Positions 22,397 through 29,694 of a DNA stretch of 64,000 bases are shown piece by piece. The notes under the pieces are model-generated. The model had not been told where the DNA came from and did no database searches. It saw only the letters and a program-made list of their open reading frames with translations. Location of the stretch: NCBI RefSeq assembly GCF_001007935.1, contig NZ_CP011451.1:1426001-1490000 (forward strand). The letters run 5' to 3'. Every line of letters starts with the position of its first letter. The stretch's first letter is position 1. The translations under genes and the position numbers were made by a program. The DNA comes from Nitrosomonas communis. GTDB lineage: Bacteria > Pseudomonadota > Gammaproteobacteria > Burkholderiales > Nitrosomonadaceae.

Positions 22397-22535
22397 TATG
22401 TATTCCAAAAAACAGGAAAAGCACAAAGCCCACTAATACAAGTGGATGAGTTAAATAATTTGCGATTTTGCTAAAGCTTCCAAGATCACTCATAAATAAT
22501 CCCCTTAGGATTTAGCTAAAAATAACTTCCCGAAA

Positions 22536-23552
22536 TCAGATTGTTTGTGGGACTGCCCGGTAGTTCCAGCGAGGAAGATAGTCATCAAAGATGATCCTCA
22601 TATTTTCAAGAAAATTCTCTGCACACTTTTTTCCTGTAACGTAAATCCCGGTCAATATATCCACGGTTACTTTTAAACCCTTGCAGGTTTTAGTCTTCTC
22701 CATAAATTGTTTGGCAATGGCGACCGAATGAAACACCACACCCTGGCAGGCACGCGTAATGTGCGAAAACAACCGGTGTTCAATAGGGTTGTACTTTGAG
22801 CAGTAAGGCGGATAGTGGGCAACACGAATTTCCAGTCCCAGCCGTTTGGCAAGTACCTGCAAAGCTTCCTTGAACACATGTCGATTGGCGGCGTTACTGC
22901 CGCCACCATCACAGAGAAGCAACAACCGCCGGGCCTTGGGATAGTGCTGGCAACCCTGCTGTTTCCACCAATGCGCAATACTGTCGCAACAAAATTCACT
23001 GGTATCGTGGCTGGTATTTAGGTTCATATGCCCTTCGTTTCGCGCCAGATCATAGATGCCATGCGGAATCAATTTGCCTTCACCGGCACTGGGAAAATCA
23101 TGATCCAAAGCATCTACAGGCGTCTGTGTATAGGTGTAACCTTCTCGACTGAAATTGCCAATCAATTCCTTCTTTTTGGAATCAATACTGATCACGGGCT
23201 CTTCCTTGGCCATATACGCTGCCTTAAGTCTGGCAATGTTTTGAAACTGGGCATCCCGATCAGGATGGGCTCCCAGCGTTTTTTTCTTACGCGTTTTACG
23301 CTGTCCTAAACCATGTTTCTTTAATAATTTACGTACCGTATACCGACTTGCTGATGTGCCCATTTCAGCCAGGCGGCGACTAATCTCGCAACGTGATAGA
23401 TTGGTCCATAAGACACCTTCGCGCATCGGATCGCCGGCGGTAAATTCCGCAAGTAGCCTGAGGAAATTTTCTTCCAGGGTAGGCTTGTGAACCATTGCAT
23501 TTTTACGTCCCGCACCTTTTTTTTCTGATCCGGCTCGGCGCAGGATCCTCAC
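22536..23552 (-). CDS. ISAzo13 transposase, catalytic frame
   Basis: A frame of 338 codons containing the ISAzo13 (Rhodopirellula-type) DDE domain: VISIDSKKKELIGNFSREG with the first Asp, then DLARNEGHMNLNTSHDTSEF and LLLLCDGGGSNAANRHVFKE with the second Asp, and HYPPYCSKYNPIEHRLFSHI with the catalytic Glu. The tail (YLPRWNYRAVPQTI) is typical of the family. There is no good ribosome site of its own, so it is probably made as a fusion to the upstream frame through the A8 run at 23517-23524. No stop or gap interrupts the catalytic core. Confidence 0.8.
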   Translation of the reverse strand: MRILRRAGSEKKGAGRKNAMVHKPTLEENFLRLLAEFTAGDPMREGVLWTNLSRCEISRRLAEMGTSASRYTVRKLLKKHGLGQRKTRKKKTLGAHPDRDAQFQNIARLKAAYMAKEEPVISIDSKKKELIGNFSREGYTYTQTPVDALDHDFPSAGEGKLIPHGIYDLARNEGHMNLNTSHDTSEFCCDSIAHWWKQQGCQHYPKARRLLLLCDGGGSNAANRHVFKEALQVLAKRLGLEIRVAHYPPYCSKYNPIEHRLFSHITRACQGVVFHSVAIAKQFMEKTKTCKGLKVTVDILTGIYVTGKKCAENFLENMRIIFDDYLPRWNYRAVPQTI

Positions 23553-23742
23553 TCACTTCCAGTTCTACCAGACCACGTCGCACCGTCTTGGGATCCATAT
23601 CAAATAACCCAGACACATACTCAATACCGCCGTGCCCTAGCTTGGCCGCTTCAATCCCCGCATACCGCCGCCGATCCTTTTCTGATAGCAGCAGAAACAA
23701 CCGCTGCATCTTCAGTTCAATGCTTTTATCGTAAACAGCCAC
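23503..23742 (-). CDS. ISAzo13 transposase, N-terminal frame
   Basis: A 79-residue frame with a helix-turn-helix (LSEKDRRRYAGIEAAKLGHG, then GIEYVSGLFDMDPKTVRRGL). It overlaps the main transposase frame and ends in IRKKRCGT just after a run of eight A on the coding strand (23524-23517). The frame of the catalytic part is shifted +1 relative to it. A change at the A8 run, by ribosomal frameshift or transcriptional slippage, would join the two into one transposase of about 400 residues. Confidence 0.7.
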   Translation of the reverse strand: MAVYDKSIELKMQRLFLLLSEKDRRRYAGIEAAKLGHGGIEYVSGLFDMDPKTVRRGLVELEVSEDPAPSRIRKKRCGT

Positions 23743-23866
23743 AATTTGTCATTCACCAATTATAAATTGGCTTTATTATCCATAATCCTGCATGAACATT
23801 CTAATCCAATTTCTGGAAGTTATTTTTGACGACATCCTTACCTGTTTTAGTTAATCTAACGAATTA

Positions 23867-23930
23867 AGTTTATCCGTCGTCTTCCCTAAGTTTGCAATAG
23901 CCACTACTCTATAGAAGTGACGGATAAACT
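23867..23930. repeat. 12-bp inverted repeat with 40-bp loop
   Basis: AGTTTATCCGTC (23867-23878) is perfectly repeated in inverse orientation as GACGGATAAACT (23919-23930). It lies between the ISAzo13 element and an attC-like site, in a stretch without genes. It could be a hairpin terminator without a U-tract, a recombination site, or the two ends of a very small mobile remnant. Confidence 0.5.
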
Positions 23931-23937
23931 CTGTTGA

Positions 23938-24008
23938 ACTAACGCTTGAGTTCAGGTGTGGCTCGCACGCGCAGCGGGCAAGACGTCACTTGCGATGTTT
24001 TGTTAGAT
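23938..24008 (-). other. Possible attC-like (59-base element) site
   Basis: On the minus strand, 30 bases after the stop of the 24038-24583 gene, the sequence opens with CTAACAAAACATCG and closes with TGAACTCAAGCGTTAG about 70 bases later. The outer CTAAC/GTTAG pair and the ACTCAAGCGTTAG ending are as in integron attC sites. Against this, the inner arms are not clearly complementary. If real, the two genes upstream would be a mobile gene cassette. Confidence 0.35.
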
Positions 24009-24037
24009 GGCATGGGTAGCGCCAAAAGTATAGGTTT

Positions 24038-24583
24038 CTAGAAAGAATCGTCGTATAGCTTTGATACTGAATCAATAACCTCTTGATCAGACATACTAGA
24101 CGCAATTTTAACTTCATTGTTGCCCATTGAAACTGTGACATCTAGCTCAGGATGAGCTAAGACCCACTCACGCATAACGTGCGCTACTGTAGGCATAGAC
24201 TTGCCCGGTACGACTTCTACCGTTCTTGCAAAGGTTGTTCTTGCTTGACGAACTTCAGCTTCTATACCAGCATTAATAAGGTCACGATTCAACTCTGATA
24301 TAAATTCAAAAACTATCGATTTTTCGACATCCGGAATAGAAATTATTAATGGTTGAACTGATTGCCTTTCAGTTAACTCTTTGGCCTCAATAGTCCTAAG
24401 AATCTCCTGGACATCTGTGTCGGCTTCTAGCTGAAACGCAGATATAAACTCTCTAAAAGCCGTGGAGTTGCGACCGATAATTTCGACCATTTGATCAATA
24501 TTTAGCGTTTCACAGGCAGCGATACTGTCAAGCAGGTCTGCCGTTTCATCGTCAAGCAATATTTCGTCATTAATTTCCACTTT
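24038..24583 (-). CDS. Unknown acidic protein, second of a two-gene unit
   Basis: The GTG at 24583 is preferred as start because AGGAGG lies six bases upstream; the first residues are then MEINDEILLDDETADLLDSI. The product is about 181 residues, acidic and mostly helical, with a central alternation of strands and helices (PLIISIPDVEKSIVFEFISE) and a C-terminal VTVSMGNNEVKIASSMSDQE. There are no membrane segments. It overlaps the upstream gene by 14 bases, so the two are translationally coupled. I recognise no family. Confidence 0.65.
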   Translation of the reverse strand, partial: KVEINDEILLDDETADLLDSIAACETLNIDQMVEIIGRNSTAFREFISAFQLEADTDVQEILRTIEAKELTERQSVQPLIISIPDVEKSIVFEFISELNRDLINAGIEAEVRQARTTFARTVEVVPGKSMPTVAHVMREWVLAHPELDVTVSMGNNEVKIASSMSDQEVIDSVSKLYDDSF

Positions 24584-25319
24584 TGGCCTCCTCAAAACAA
24601 ATCGTAAAACCGTCCCAATTCTTTATCCGATCATTGCGGTACCAAAGAACAAACTTCATCATCAACGTACGTCTGGATTCCAATGGCTTGCGGTTAGAAT
24701 CGAAAAATACTACATCCGACGGCCTGATCGTGACCCTCCCAGCTTTTTTGACACCTTGCCAATCACAGGAAGCAAATAGGTAAAGATTCCCTATAAGGAA
24801 ATCACGAATTACCTTTTCTCCGCGAGGCAAACTGATTACCCACCGTATATTGTTACCACTTTTTATGGTAGCAAGATATCGCTCACTGAACTGGAAAGTT
24901 GCGTTAGTAGACTGTTTTTTCCCCTTTTTCCGATTGATGGTTCCTAAAGCCACGTTTATTTGGGCTCCGTCATTCTTTTCTTTAATTGCAGGAGCTAGGT
25001 TTAGCGCAACCTTGCGATCTGTTGAGGTAGAATTAGTATAGTTGACATCAAGAGTAGCTTCCTGCGTATGCTGCAAGATAGTCCCTTGAGTAGCTTCAAA
25101 AATTATTTCAGCCCCGGTGCATCCAATATAGTAATCAACTCGATTAACCGATCCGCGGCGTACTGATTTTGGATTGAAGACAACATTTAATTCGACTCGC
25201 AACGTGCCTAAATCTTCAACATCGACATCAAAGTCGAGGAGAATAATGTTTGCACTACGTTCCTCATCGGAGAGCCAAGGAATGATAGTTGGTGGCTCTA
25301 TTAGCATATCTATGTTCAC
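24570..25319 (-). CDS. Unknown protein, first of a two-gene unit
   Basis: A 249-residue protein starting at GTG 25319, with GGAG ten bases upstream; an ATG four codons later is possible. The content is beta-rich: FDVDVEDLGTLRVELNVVFN, ATLDVNYTNSTSTDRKVALN and a Lys-rich turn (NRKKGKKQSTNATFQF). The C-terminus is basic and aromatic (LMMKFVLWYRNDRIKNWDGF). No signal peptide is seen. The paired downstream gene is acidic, so the two products could interact. Function unknown. Confidence 0.65.
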   Translation of the reverse strand: MNIDMLIEPPTIIPWLSDEERSANIILLDFDVDVEDLGTLRVELNVVFNPKSVRRGSVNRVDYYIGCTGAEIIFEATQGTILQHTQEATLDVNYTNSTSTDRKVALNLAPAIKEKNDGAQINVALGTINRKKGKKQSTNATFQFSERYLATIKSGNNIRWVISLPRGEKVIRDFLIGNLYLFASCDWQGVKKAGRVTIRPSDVVFFDSNRKPLESRRTLMMKFVLWYRNDRIKNWDGFTICFEEAKSGN

Positions 25320-25671
25320 GATCCGTAGTCTCCATTAGATTGCCTATGTCATTCAACTAGTAATTTTATAGTATCTATATATCTTCCATAATTTTGGCAT
25401 TAATATCAATAAATTGTTCATTTGTCAGGCTTGTGCTAACTGTACCATCCTATATGGAACGATATACAATTCTCGAGATCATGAACGTGTAGTCTATCTC
25501 AAATTATTAAGCCAGATTAATAGAGGATCTATTGAATGAAACTGACCGACTGGCTCTATCGAAAGTGGTCATTTCAATAACGCCAACTACCTCATCTATC
25601 TAAACCGAATAGATCACATAAAATCCAAAGTCTTACAGTTGATCCTATCCTTTTTTTATCCAAAATACTAT

Positions 25672-25709
25672 AAAAAACCCAGACTGAGTTAGTTCAAGCT
25701 GGGTTTTTT
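25672..25709. terminator. Bidirectional rho-independent terminator
   Basis: AAAAAACCCAG (25672-25682) and CTGGGTTTTTT (25699-25709) form an 11-bp perfect stem with a 16-base loop and poly-U on either strand. It lies upstream of the prophage early operon. The remaining 25320-25671 stretch shows no gene. The GGGTTTTTTATTGCC that closes it recurs at the terminator at 33544. Confidence 0.7.
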
Positions 25710-25736
25710 ATTGCCCATTTCTTCACGACTCAGATT

Positions 25737-25778
25737 TGAGTAATGATTCTGAGTAATCTGAGTAATGGTTTGAGTAAT
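25737..25778 (+). repeat. Four direct copies of TGAGTAAT (iteron-like)
   Basis: TGAGTAAT occurs at 25737-25744, 25750-25757, 25759-25766 and 25771-25778, with start-to-start spacings of 13, 9 and 12. The cluster lies about 90 bases before the first early prophage gene. Such clusters act as operators or iterons; here they could bind the small HTH protein encoded next. Confidence 0.6.
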
Positions 25779-25864
25779 CCCATTTGAGATATTTCCACAA
25801 CCGTTGACGGCACCCATCAAGTGCCTGCATCCGGTGATATCGAAACTATCAAGGAGATTCTTAA

Positions 25865-26083
25865 ATGCAACAAAAAATCAAACACCTGAATCAGGGTGAA
25901 TTGGCCGAGCGATGGAATATCAGCGAAGCAACGCTGGAACGTTGGCGTTATGAAGGCATCGGTCCGGTCTTTCTAAAACTGCAAGGACGTGTGCTCTATC
26001 GCCTCGAGGACATCGAAGCTTTTGAGGCCGAGAGTTTGTGTAAAAGCACCACTGAGCGCGCCAACGCCGGAGGTGCAGTATGA
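25865..26083 (+). CDS. Small MerR/AlpA-type helix-turn-helix protein
   Basis: A 72-residue protein with an excisionase-like winged HTH: LAERWNISEATLERWRYEGI, then GPVFLKLQGRVLYRLEDIEA. Members of this family act as excisionases or activators of phage promoters. It is the first gene of the plus-strand early operon, has AAGGAG before its ATG, and overlaps the next gene by ATGA. The direct repeats just upstream are candidate binding sites. No integrase gene is present nearby, so an excisionase role cannot be confirmed. Confidence 0.75.
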   Translation: MQQKIKHLNQGELAERWNISEATLERWRYEGIGPVFLKLQGRVLYRLEDIEAFEAESLCKSTTERANAGGAV

Positions 26084-26586
26084 ATGAGCTAACCCCATGC
26101 CATGATGCACAAAGTCTCAAAATCAACATCACTGATCTGAGCGTTTCAGAAATCGCGGCCCTGCCCCCGGCACAGCTGCAAGAACTGCACAGCAACTTGC
26201 TGACGATGCAGGCCAATATCAAAACAGTGCTCGATCGTGTGCATGCTGCTCTGAATCAGCGCTACGGCGAGCAAGCTTCTGCCATGCGTCTTCAAACCGG
26301 CAAGGACTTCGGCGTATGCCATCTCACGGATGGGCCAGTGCGCGTCACGGTTGATCTACCCAAGCGCGTGTCATGGGATCAAGTGCAACTGTCCATCCTT
26401 GCCGAGCGCATCACACAGGCTGGTGAGAACGTCAGTGATTACATCGATATCGAGTATTCGATTGCGGAATTTCGCTATAACCACTGGCCCGCTTCTCTGC
26501 AAGGATTATTCAATTCCGCACGCACAGTAAAGCCTGGCAAGGCCAGCTACCGCTTTGCTCTGCTTAACTCAAAAGGAGAAGCATAA
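26080..26586 (+). CDS. Phage hypothetical protein
   Basis: A 168-residue protein. The N-terminal half is helical (LSVSEIAALPPAQLQELHSN) and the C-terminal half carries VRVTVDLPKRVSWDQVQLSI, then IDIEYSIAEFRYNHWPASLQ and a basic end. Proteins of this layout occur before Sak4-like ATPase genes in siphophage replication operons. Start and stop overlap both neighbours (ATGA upstream, TAATG downstream). No enzymatic motif is visible. Confidence 0.65.
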   Translation: MNELTPCHDAQSLKINITDLSVSEIAALPPAQLQELHSNLLTMQANIKTVLDRVHAALNQRYGEQASAMRLQTGKDFGVCHLTDGPVRVTVDLPKRVSWDQVQLSILAERITQAGENVSDYIDIEYSIAEFRYNHWPASLQGLFNSARTVKPGKASYRFALLNSKGEA

Positions 26587-27392
26587 TGGCACTCCCCATC
26601 ATCTCTGCCGAAGAACGGCTCAAAGAACGACACAGCGCCAAGATCGGTTTGATCGGTTTTCCCGGTACAGGAAAAACCACCCAGCTCAAAACGTTGCCGG
26701 CGGACAAAACCTTGTTCGTCGATCTGGAAGCAGGCGATTTGTCGGTCAAGGACTGGTCTGGCGACACGGTAAGGCCGCGCAGCTGGAGTGAATTTCGTGA
26801 CCTGGTGGTCTTTCTCGCCGGCCCCTTACCTACTGCCACGCTCGACCAATCCTTCTCAGAAGCGCACTACCGCCACGTTTGTGAGAAATACGGGGATCCT
26901 CGGCAATTAGCTAAGTACGAGTATTACTTCGTTGATTCACTGACCGTGCTCTCGCGTCTTTGCTTTGCCTGGTGCAAAACCCAACCGCAGGCCTATTCCG
27001 AGAAAAACGGCAAGCCCGATACCCGCGGAGCTTATGGCCTGCTGGGACAGGAAATGATCGCGGCATTGACCCACTTACAGCATGTGCGTGACAAACACGT
27101 CATTTATGTCGCCATTCTCGAAGAAAAAATGGATGACTTCAATCGGCGCTACTACCAGCTGCAGCTGGAAGGTAGCAAGACCGCGTTGGAGCTGCCGGGC
27201 ATCCTCGATGAAGTGGTAACGCTTGCCATCCTCAAGGCCGACGATGGCAGCCCCTACCGGGCTTTCATTACGCGTGCCGATAATCCGTATGGCTATCCGA
27301 GCAAAGACCGCAGTGGTCGTCTTGATGCTATCGAAGAACCTCATTTGGGCCGGCTCATCCAAAAATGCCTTGGCCTCGCCCCACAACTCTAA
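26586..27392 (+). CDS. Sak4-like RecA-fold ATPase (phage recombination protein)
   Basis: A 268-residue P-loop ATPase. Walker A is GFPGTGKTT at residues 24-32, FVDLEAGDLSV follows, and a hydrophobic Walker B-type strand ends in YYFVDSLTVLSR. The RecA-like fold and position between early phage genes fit the Sak4 group of single-strand annealing or recombination mediators. These work with a phage SSB, and an SSB-like gene follows 24 bases later. A DnaB-like function is unlikely at this length. Confidence 0.78.
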   Translation: MALPIISAEERLKERHSAKIGLIGFPGTGKTTQLKTLPADKTLFVDLEAGDLSVKDWSGDTVRPRSWSEFRDLVVFLAGPLPTATLDQSFSEAHYRHVCEKYGDPRQLAKYEYYFVDSLTVLSRLCFAWCKTQPQAYSEKNGKPDTRGAYGLLGQEMIAALTHLQHVRDKHVIYVAILEEKMDDFNRRYYQLQLEGSKTALELPGILDEVVTLAILKADDGSPYRAFITRADNPYGYPSKDRSGRLDAIEEPHLGRLIQKCLGLAPQL

Positions 27393-27415
27393 TTTTTGAA
27401 TACGAGGAATAATTT

Positions 27416-28048
27416 ATGAACCAGAACAACTGGCAAGACTTTAACGATGCCGAAGCACAACAAGGCGGGTTCGATCTGATTCCCAAAGGCACACTGGTAC
27501 TCGTGCGTATGACCATCAAACCCGGAGGTTATGACAACCCGGAACAAGGCTGGACTGGCGGCTACGCCACCGAGAGCTTTGAAAGCGGCAGTGTCTATCT
27601 CGCCTGCGAATTTATCGTACTGGAAGGCCCTTACGCCAAACGCAAACTATGGTCGAACATCGGTTTGCAATCGAAAAAAGGGCCGACTTGGGGGCAGATG
27701 GGGCGAAGTTTCGTTCGTGCCGCGCTCAACAGCGCTCACAACGTTCATCCGCAGGACCATTCGCCACAAGCTACAAACGCGCGGCGTATCGACAGTTTCA
27801 GTGAACTCGATGGTCTGGAGTTTCTGGTGCGTGTGGATATTGAAAAGGATGCTAAAGGCGAAGATCGCAACGTAGTGAAACATGTTATTGAGCCTGACCA
27901 TTCTGACTACGCCAAGCTGATGAATGTGCCACCCAAAACCAATGGCAGTGGCGGCAACTCCAGCACACCGGCCCAAGCTGCGGCAGCCTATCCCTCGCCT
28001 ACCGCGCAACGTCCTCCTGCCAGCGGCAAGCCCGCCTGGGCACAGTAA
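27416..28048 (+). CDS. Phage single-stranded-DNA-binding-like protein
   Basis: A 210-residue protein with an OB-like beta-rich core (LVRMTIKPGGY, then YLACEFIVLEGPYAKRKLWS and LDGLEFLVRVDIEKD). The C-terminal 40 residues are disordered and rich in Pro, Ala, Ser and Gly, ending in KPAWAQ. SSB-type proteins have such a flexible tail, but the classical acidic tip is missing. The context between a Sak4-like ATPase and an exonuclease supports a role in recombination. The assignment rests on layout rather than a signature motif. Confidence 0.6.
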   Translation: MNQNNWQDFNDAEAQQGGFDLIPKGTLVLVRMTIKPGGYDNPEQGWTGGYATESFESGSVYLACEFIVLEGPYAKRKLWSNIGLQSKKGPTWGQMGRSFVRAALNSAHNVHPQDHSPQATNARRIDSFSELDGLEFLVRVDIEKDAKGEDRNVVKHVIEPDHSDYAKLMNVPPKTNGSGGNSSTPAQAAAAYPSPTAQRPPASGKPAWAQ

Positions 28049-28061
28049 ATGAGGAGGGCTG

Positions 28062-28520
28062 ATGAAATGTTGGGTCTGCACACGACAAGCTCGCGGCTAT
28101 GGGCATACCGATGGTCGTCACAAAACCGGCGATCCCCGGCGCTATCCGCTCGACTGGGTGTTCTGCAGCCGTCGCTGCCAGGACACTTTCCACAAACTGT
28201 ATGCCAATTGGGCCGATGCTACCAAGTTTGGCAAGGAGGTGGTGATGGTCGATGCCTCTGATATAGAAATCGCTGCGATGAAGCAATGCCTCAAGGCCTT
28301 CGGTGAAGTAGCGGAAATCATCGGTTTCGATAAGCCCCTCGGGGCTTATTCAGAAGATGAAGCCTTGCAGGTGATCGATGCCATCGTTACCTGCTATACC
28401 GATGCGATGATCAATGCGCATGAGGCTGCCAAGTTTCCGCCAGTGCAAGGGTTATCCAAGCCAGTCAGTGACCCTTTTGCTGATCTCCAGAATGATCTGC
28501 CATGGGAGGCTCAATCATGA
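28062..28520 (+). CDS. Zinc-finger-containing phage protein (DUF6511-like)
   Basis: A 152-residue protein. The first 45 residues hold Cys pairs and His residues (KCWVCTRQARGYGHTD, then FCSRRCQDTFHKLY), the pattern of a small treble-clef or MYM-type zinc finger. The rest is helical and ends in an acidic DPFADLQNDLPWEAQS tail. The start has GAGGAGGG five bases upstream, and the stop overlaps the exonuclease start. It may recruit or stabilise the exonuclease-recombinase pair, which is inferred from context. Confidence 0.65.
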   Translation: MKCWVCTRQARGYGHTDGRHKTGDPRRYPLDWVFCSRRCQDTFHKLYANWADATKFGKEVVMVDASDIEIAAMKQCLKAFGEVAEIIGFDKPLGAYSEDEALQVIDAIVTCYTDAMINAHEAAKFPPVQGLSKPVSDPFADLQNDLPWEAQS

Positions 28521-29260
28521 TGGATTTCAATTCCACTTCGAGTATCTCCGGCCAAATCACGGCACTGATCGATGCTAGCATGCAAAACAAGCATGCCCAG
28601 CAGCCAATTCGCCAGTATCTCGGCGCATCGCGTCTAGGGATCGCTTGTGAACGTGCGCTGCAATACGAATATGCGCAAGCACCGGTCGACTATGGTCGTG
28701 AAACCCAAGGCCAGATGCTGCGCATCTTCGAGCGTGGGCACATTATGGAAGAGTGTATGGTGCAGTGGTTGTGCACTGCGGGATTTGATCTACGCACTCG
28801 TAAACCCAACGGTGAGCAGTTCGGTTTCTCGGTGGTTGATGGTCGCTTGCAGGGGCATATTGACGGCGTGGTCGTGGCAGGCCCTGAGGGTTTTGCCTAC
28901 CCTGCTCTCTGGGAGAATAAATGCTTGGGCAACAAATCCTGGCGTGAGTTGGAAAAGAAGCGACTCGCTGTGGCAAAACCGGTCTATGCCGCACAGATTG
29001 CACTTTACCAGGCCTATCTCGAGCTGCATGAGCACCCTGCCCTGTTTACGGCGCTCAACGCCGACACGATGGAGATCTATGCAGAGCTCGTGCCGTTTGA
29101 CGCAGCACTGGCGCAGCGCATGTCCGATCGGGCGTCCAAGGTGATCAGTGCAACTGAGGCAGGAGAATTATTGCCGCGCTCATTTGCTGACTCCACTCAT
29201 TTCGAGTGCAAGTTCTGCCCTTATGCCAAGCGTTGCTGGCAGGAAGGAGGTGGACAATGA
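28517..29260 (+). CDS. PD-(D/E)XK exonuclease, Cas4-like with Fe-S cysteines
   Basis: A 247-residue nuclease. The catalytic core is visible as GHIDGVV (Asp) followed by ALWENKCLG (Glu-x-Lys), the PD-(D/E)XK signature. A Cys near the N-terminus (LGIACERALQYEYA) and the C-terminal cluster FECKFCPYAKRCW supply four Cys, as in Cas4/AddB-type nucleases that carry a 4Fe-4S cluster. There is no cas1 or repeat array nearby, so this is a phage recombination exonuclease, not a CRISPR protein. It is translationally coupled to both neighbours. Confidence 0.82.
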   Translation: MMDFNSTSSISGQITALIDASMQNKHAQQPIRQYLGASRLGIACERALQYEYAQAPVDYGRETQGQMLRIFERGHIMEECMVQWLCTAGFDLRTRKPNGEQFGFSVVDGRLQGHIDGVVVAGPEGFAYPALWENKCLGNKSWRELEKKRLAVAKPVYAAQIALYQAYLELHEHPALFTALNADTMEIYAELVPFDAALAQRMSDRASKVISATEAGELLPRSFADSTHFECKFCPYAKRCWQEGGGQ

Positions 29261-29679
29261 AATCAACTTCTAAACCACGAAAATCAATCACCCGCAAGGA
29301 ATGGGTCAAGCATTGGTGCCCGCCCAGACCCCTGGCTGGCTTAGAAGCCGTGGAAAAAATAATGAACCGCCATGTTCAGGTGACGTGCCCCGAGTCACGC
29401 TTGGTAGTGGCAGTCATTGCGCTTGCCATCCAGGATTGCCTGGACAGATCGGACTCAAAGCAGCGCCATGAAGCACGCCGCTTCATTCTGGGACCCGGCC
29501 TACAACACTGGTGCGATCTGGTCGGCTTGCACGTTGATTTCGTACGCGCCATCGCCAGGAAAGCGGGCTATCTAGCTTCAGAGGAGCATCACTGGCAGCG
29601 TGTCTCGAGCAAGGCTCTACTGACCAAACCGGTCGCTAATGCCAGTAAACCATCCATCCCTCCCATTATCTGTTACTGA
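29257..29679 (+). CDS. Phage hypothetical protein
   Basis: A 140-residue basic protein beginning MKSTSKPRKSITRKEWVKHW. A conserved-looking block LVVAVIALAIQDCLDRSDSK is followed by EARRFILGPGLQHWCDLVGL, which suggests a small helical DNA-associated domain. The ATG overlaps the exonuclease stop (ATGA) and the gene ends 15 bases before the primase. Similar small genes sit between nuclease and primase in related phage operons. Confidence 0.65.
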   Translation: MKSTSKPRKSITRKEWVKHWCPPRPLAGLEAVEKIMNRHVQVTCPESRLVVAVIALAIQDCLDRSDSKQRHEARRFILGPGLQHWCDLVGLHVDFVRAIARKAGYLASEEHHWQRVSSKALLTKPVANASKPSIPPIICY

Positions 29680-29694
29680 AGCGGAGAACACTTT

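Larger units (their letters stand above)
19125..22493 (-). pseudogene. Membrane-anchored PDZ-domain protein interrupted by an ISNCY element
   Basis: The 3' part (19125-20524) and a 5' part (22397-22493) belong to one gene. Removing the insertion at 20525-22396 and one copy of the 6-bp duplication joins them in frame into 496 residues starting MSDLGSFSKIANYLTHPLV, with AGGGG seven bases before the ATG at 22493. The rebuilt protein has two N-terminal transmembrane segments (LVLVGFVLFLFFGI and FLISLVTILAGFSL), a long helical, partly coiled-coil cytoplasmic or periplasmic region, and a C-terminal PDZ domain (about 100 residues, IGIMVLEITEGGNFDKAGI then GDVLLSLDG). PDZ domains bind C-terminal peptides and are often found in envelope proteases, but no protease domain is visible here. 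The downstream frame could still be translated from TTG 20447. Confidence 0.85.
22518..23827 (-). mobile_element. ISAzo13-family insertion sequence
   Basis: Terminal inverted repeats are visible: the left end (22518-22542, AAAAATAACTTCCCGAAATC then AGATT) matches the reverse complement of 23803-23827 at most positions. The enclosed 1.3 kb encodes both parts of an ISAzo13 transposase. No convincing target duplication was found, so the exact outer bases are uncertain by a few positions. It inserted just upstream of the interrupted PDZ gene and may have separated that gene from its promoter. Confidence 0.75.

Noticed and set aside
28517..29260. A CRISPR-Cas locus, suggested by the Cas4-like nuclease
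   Set aside because: No cas1, cas2 or direct-repeat array with spacers is present, and the neighbours are phage recombination genes.
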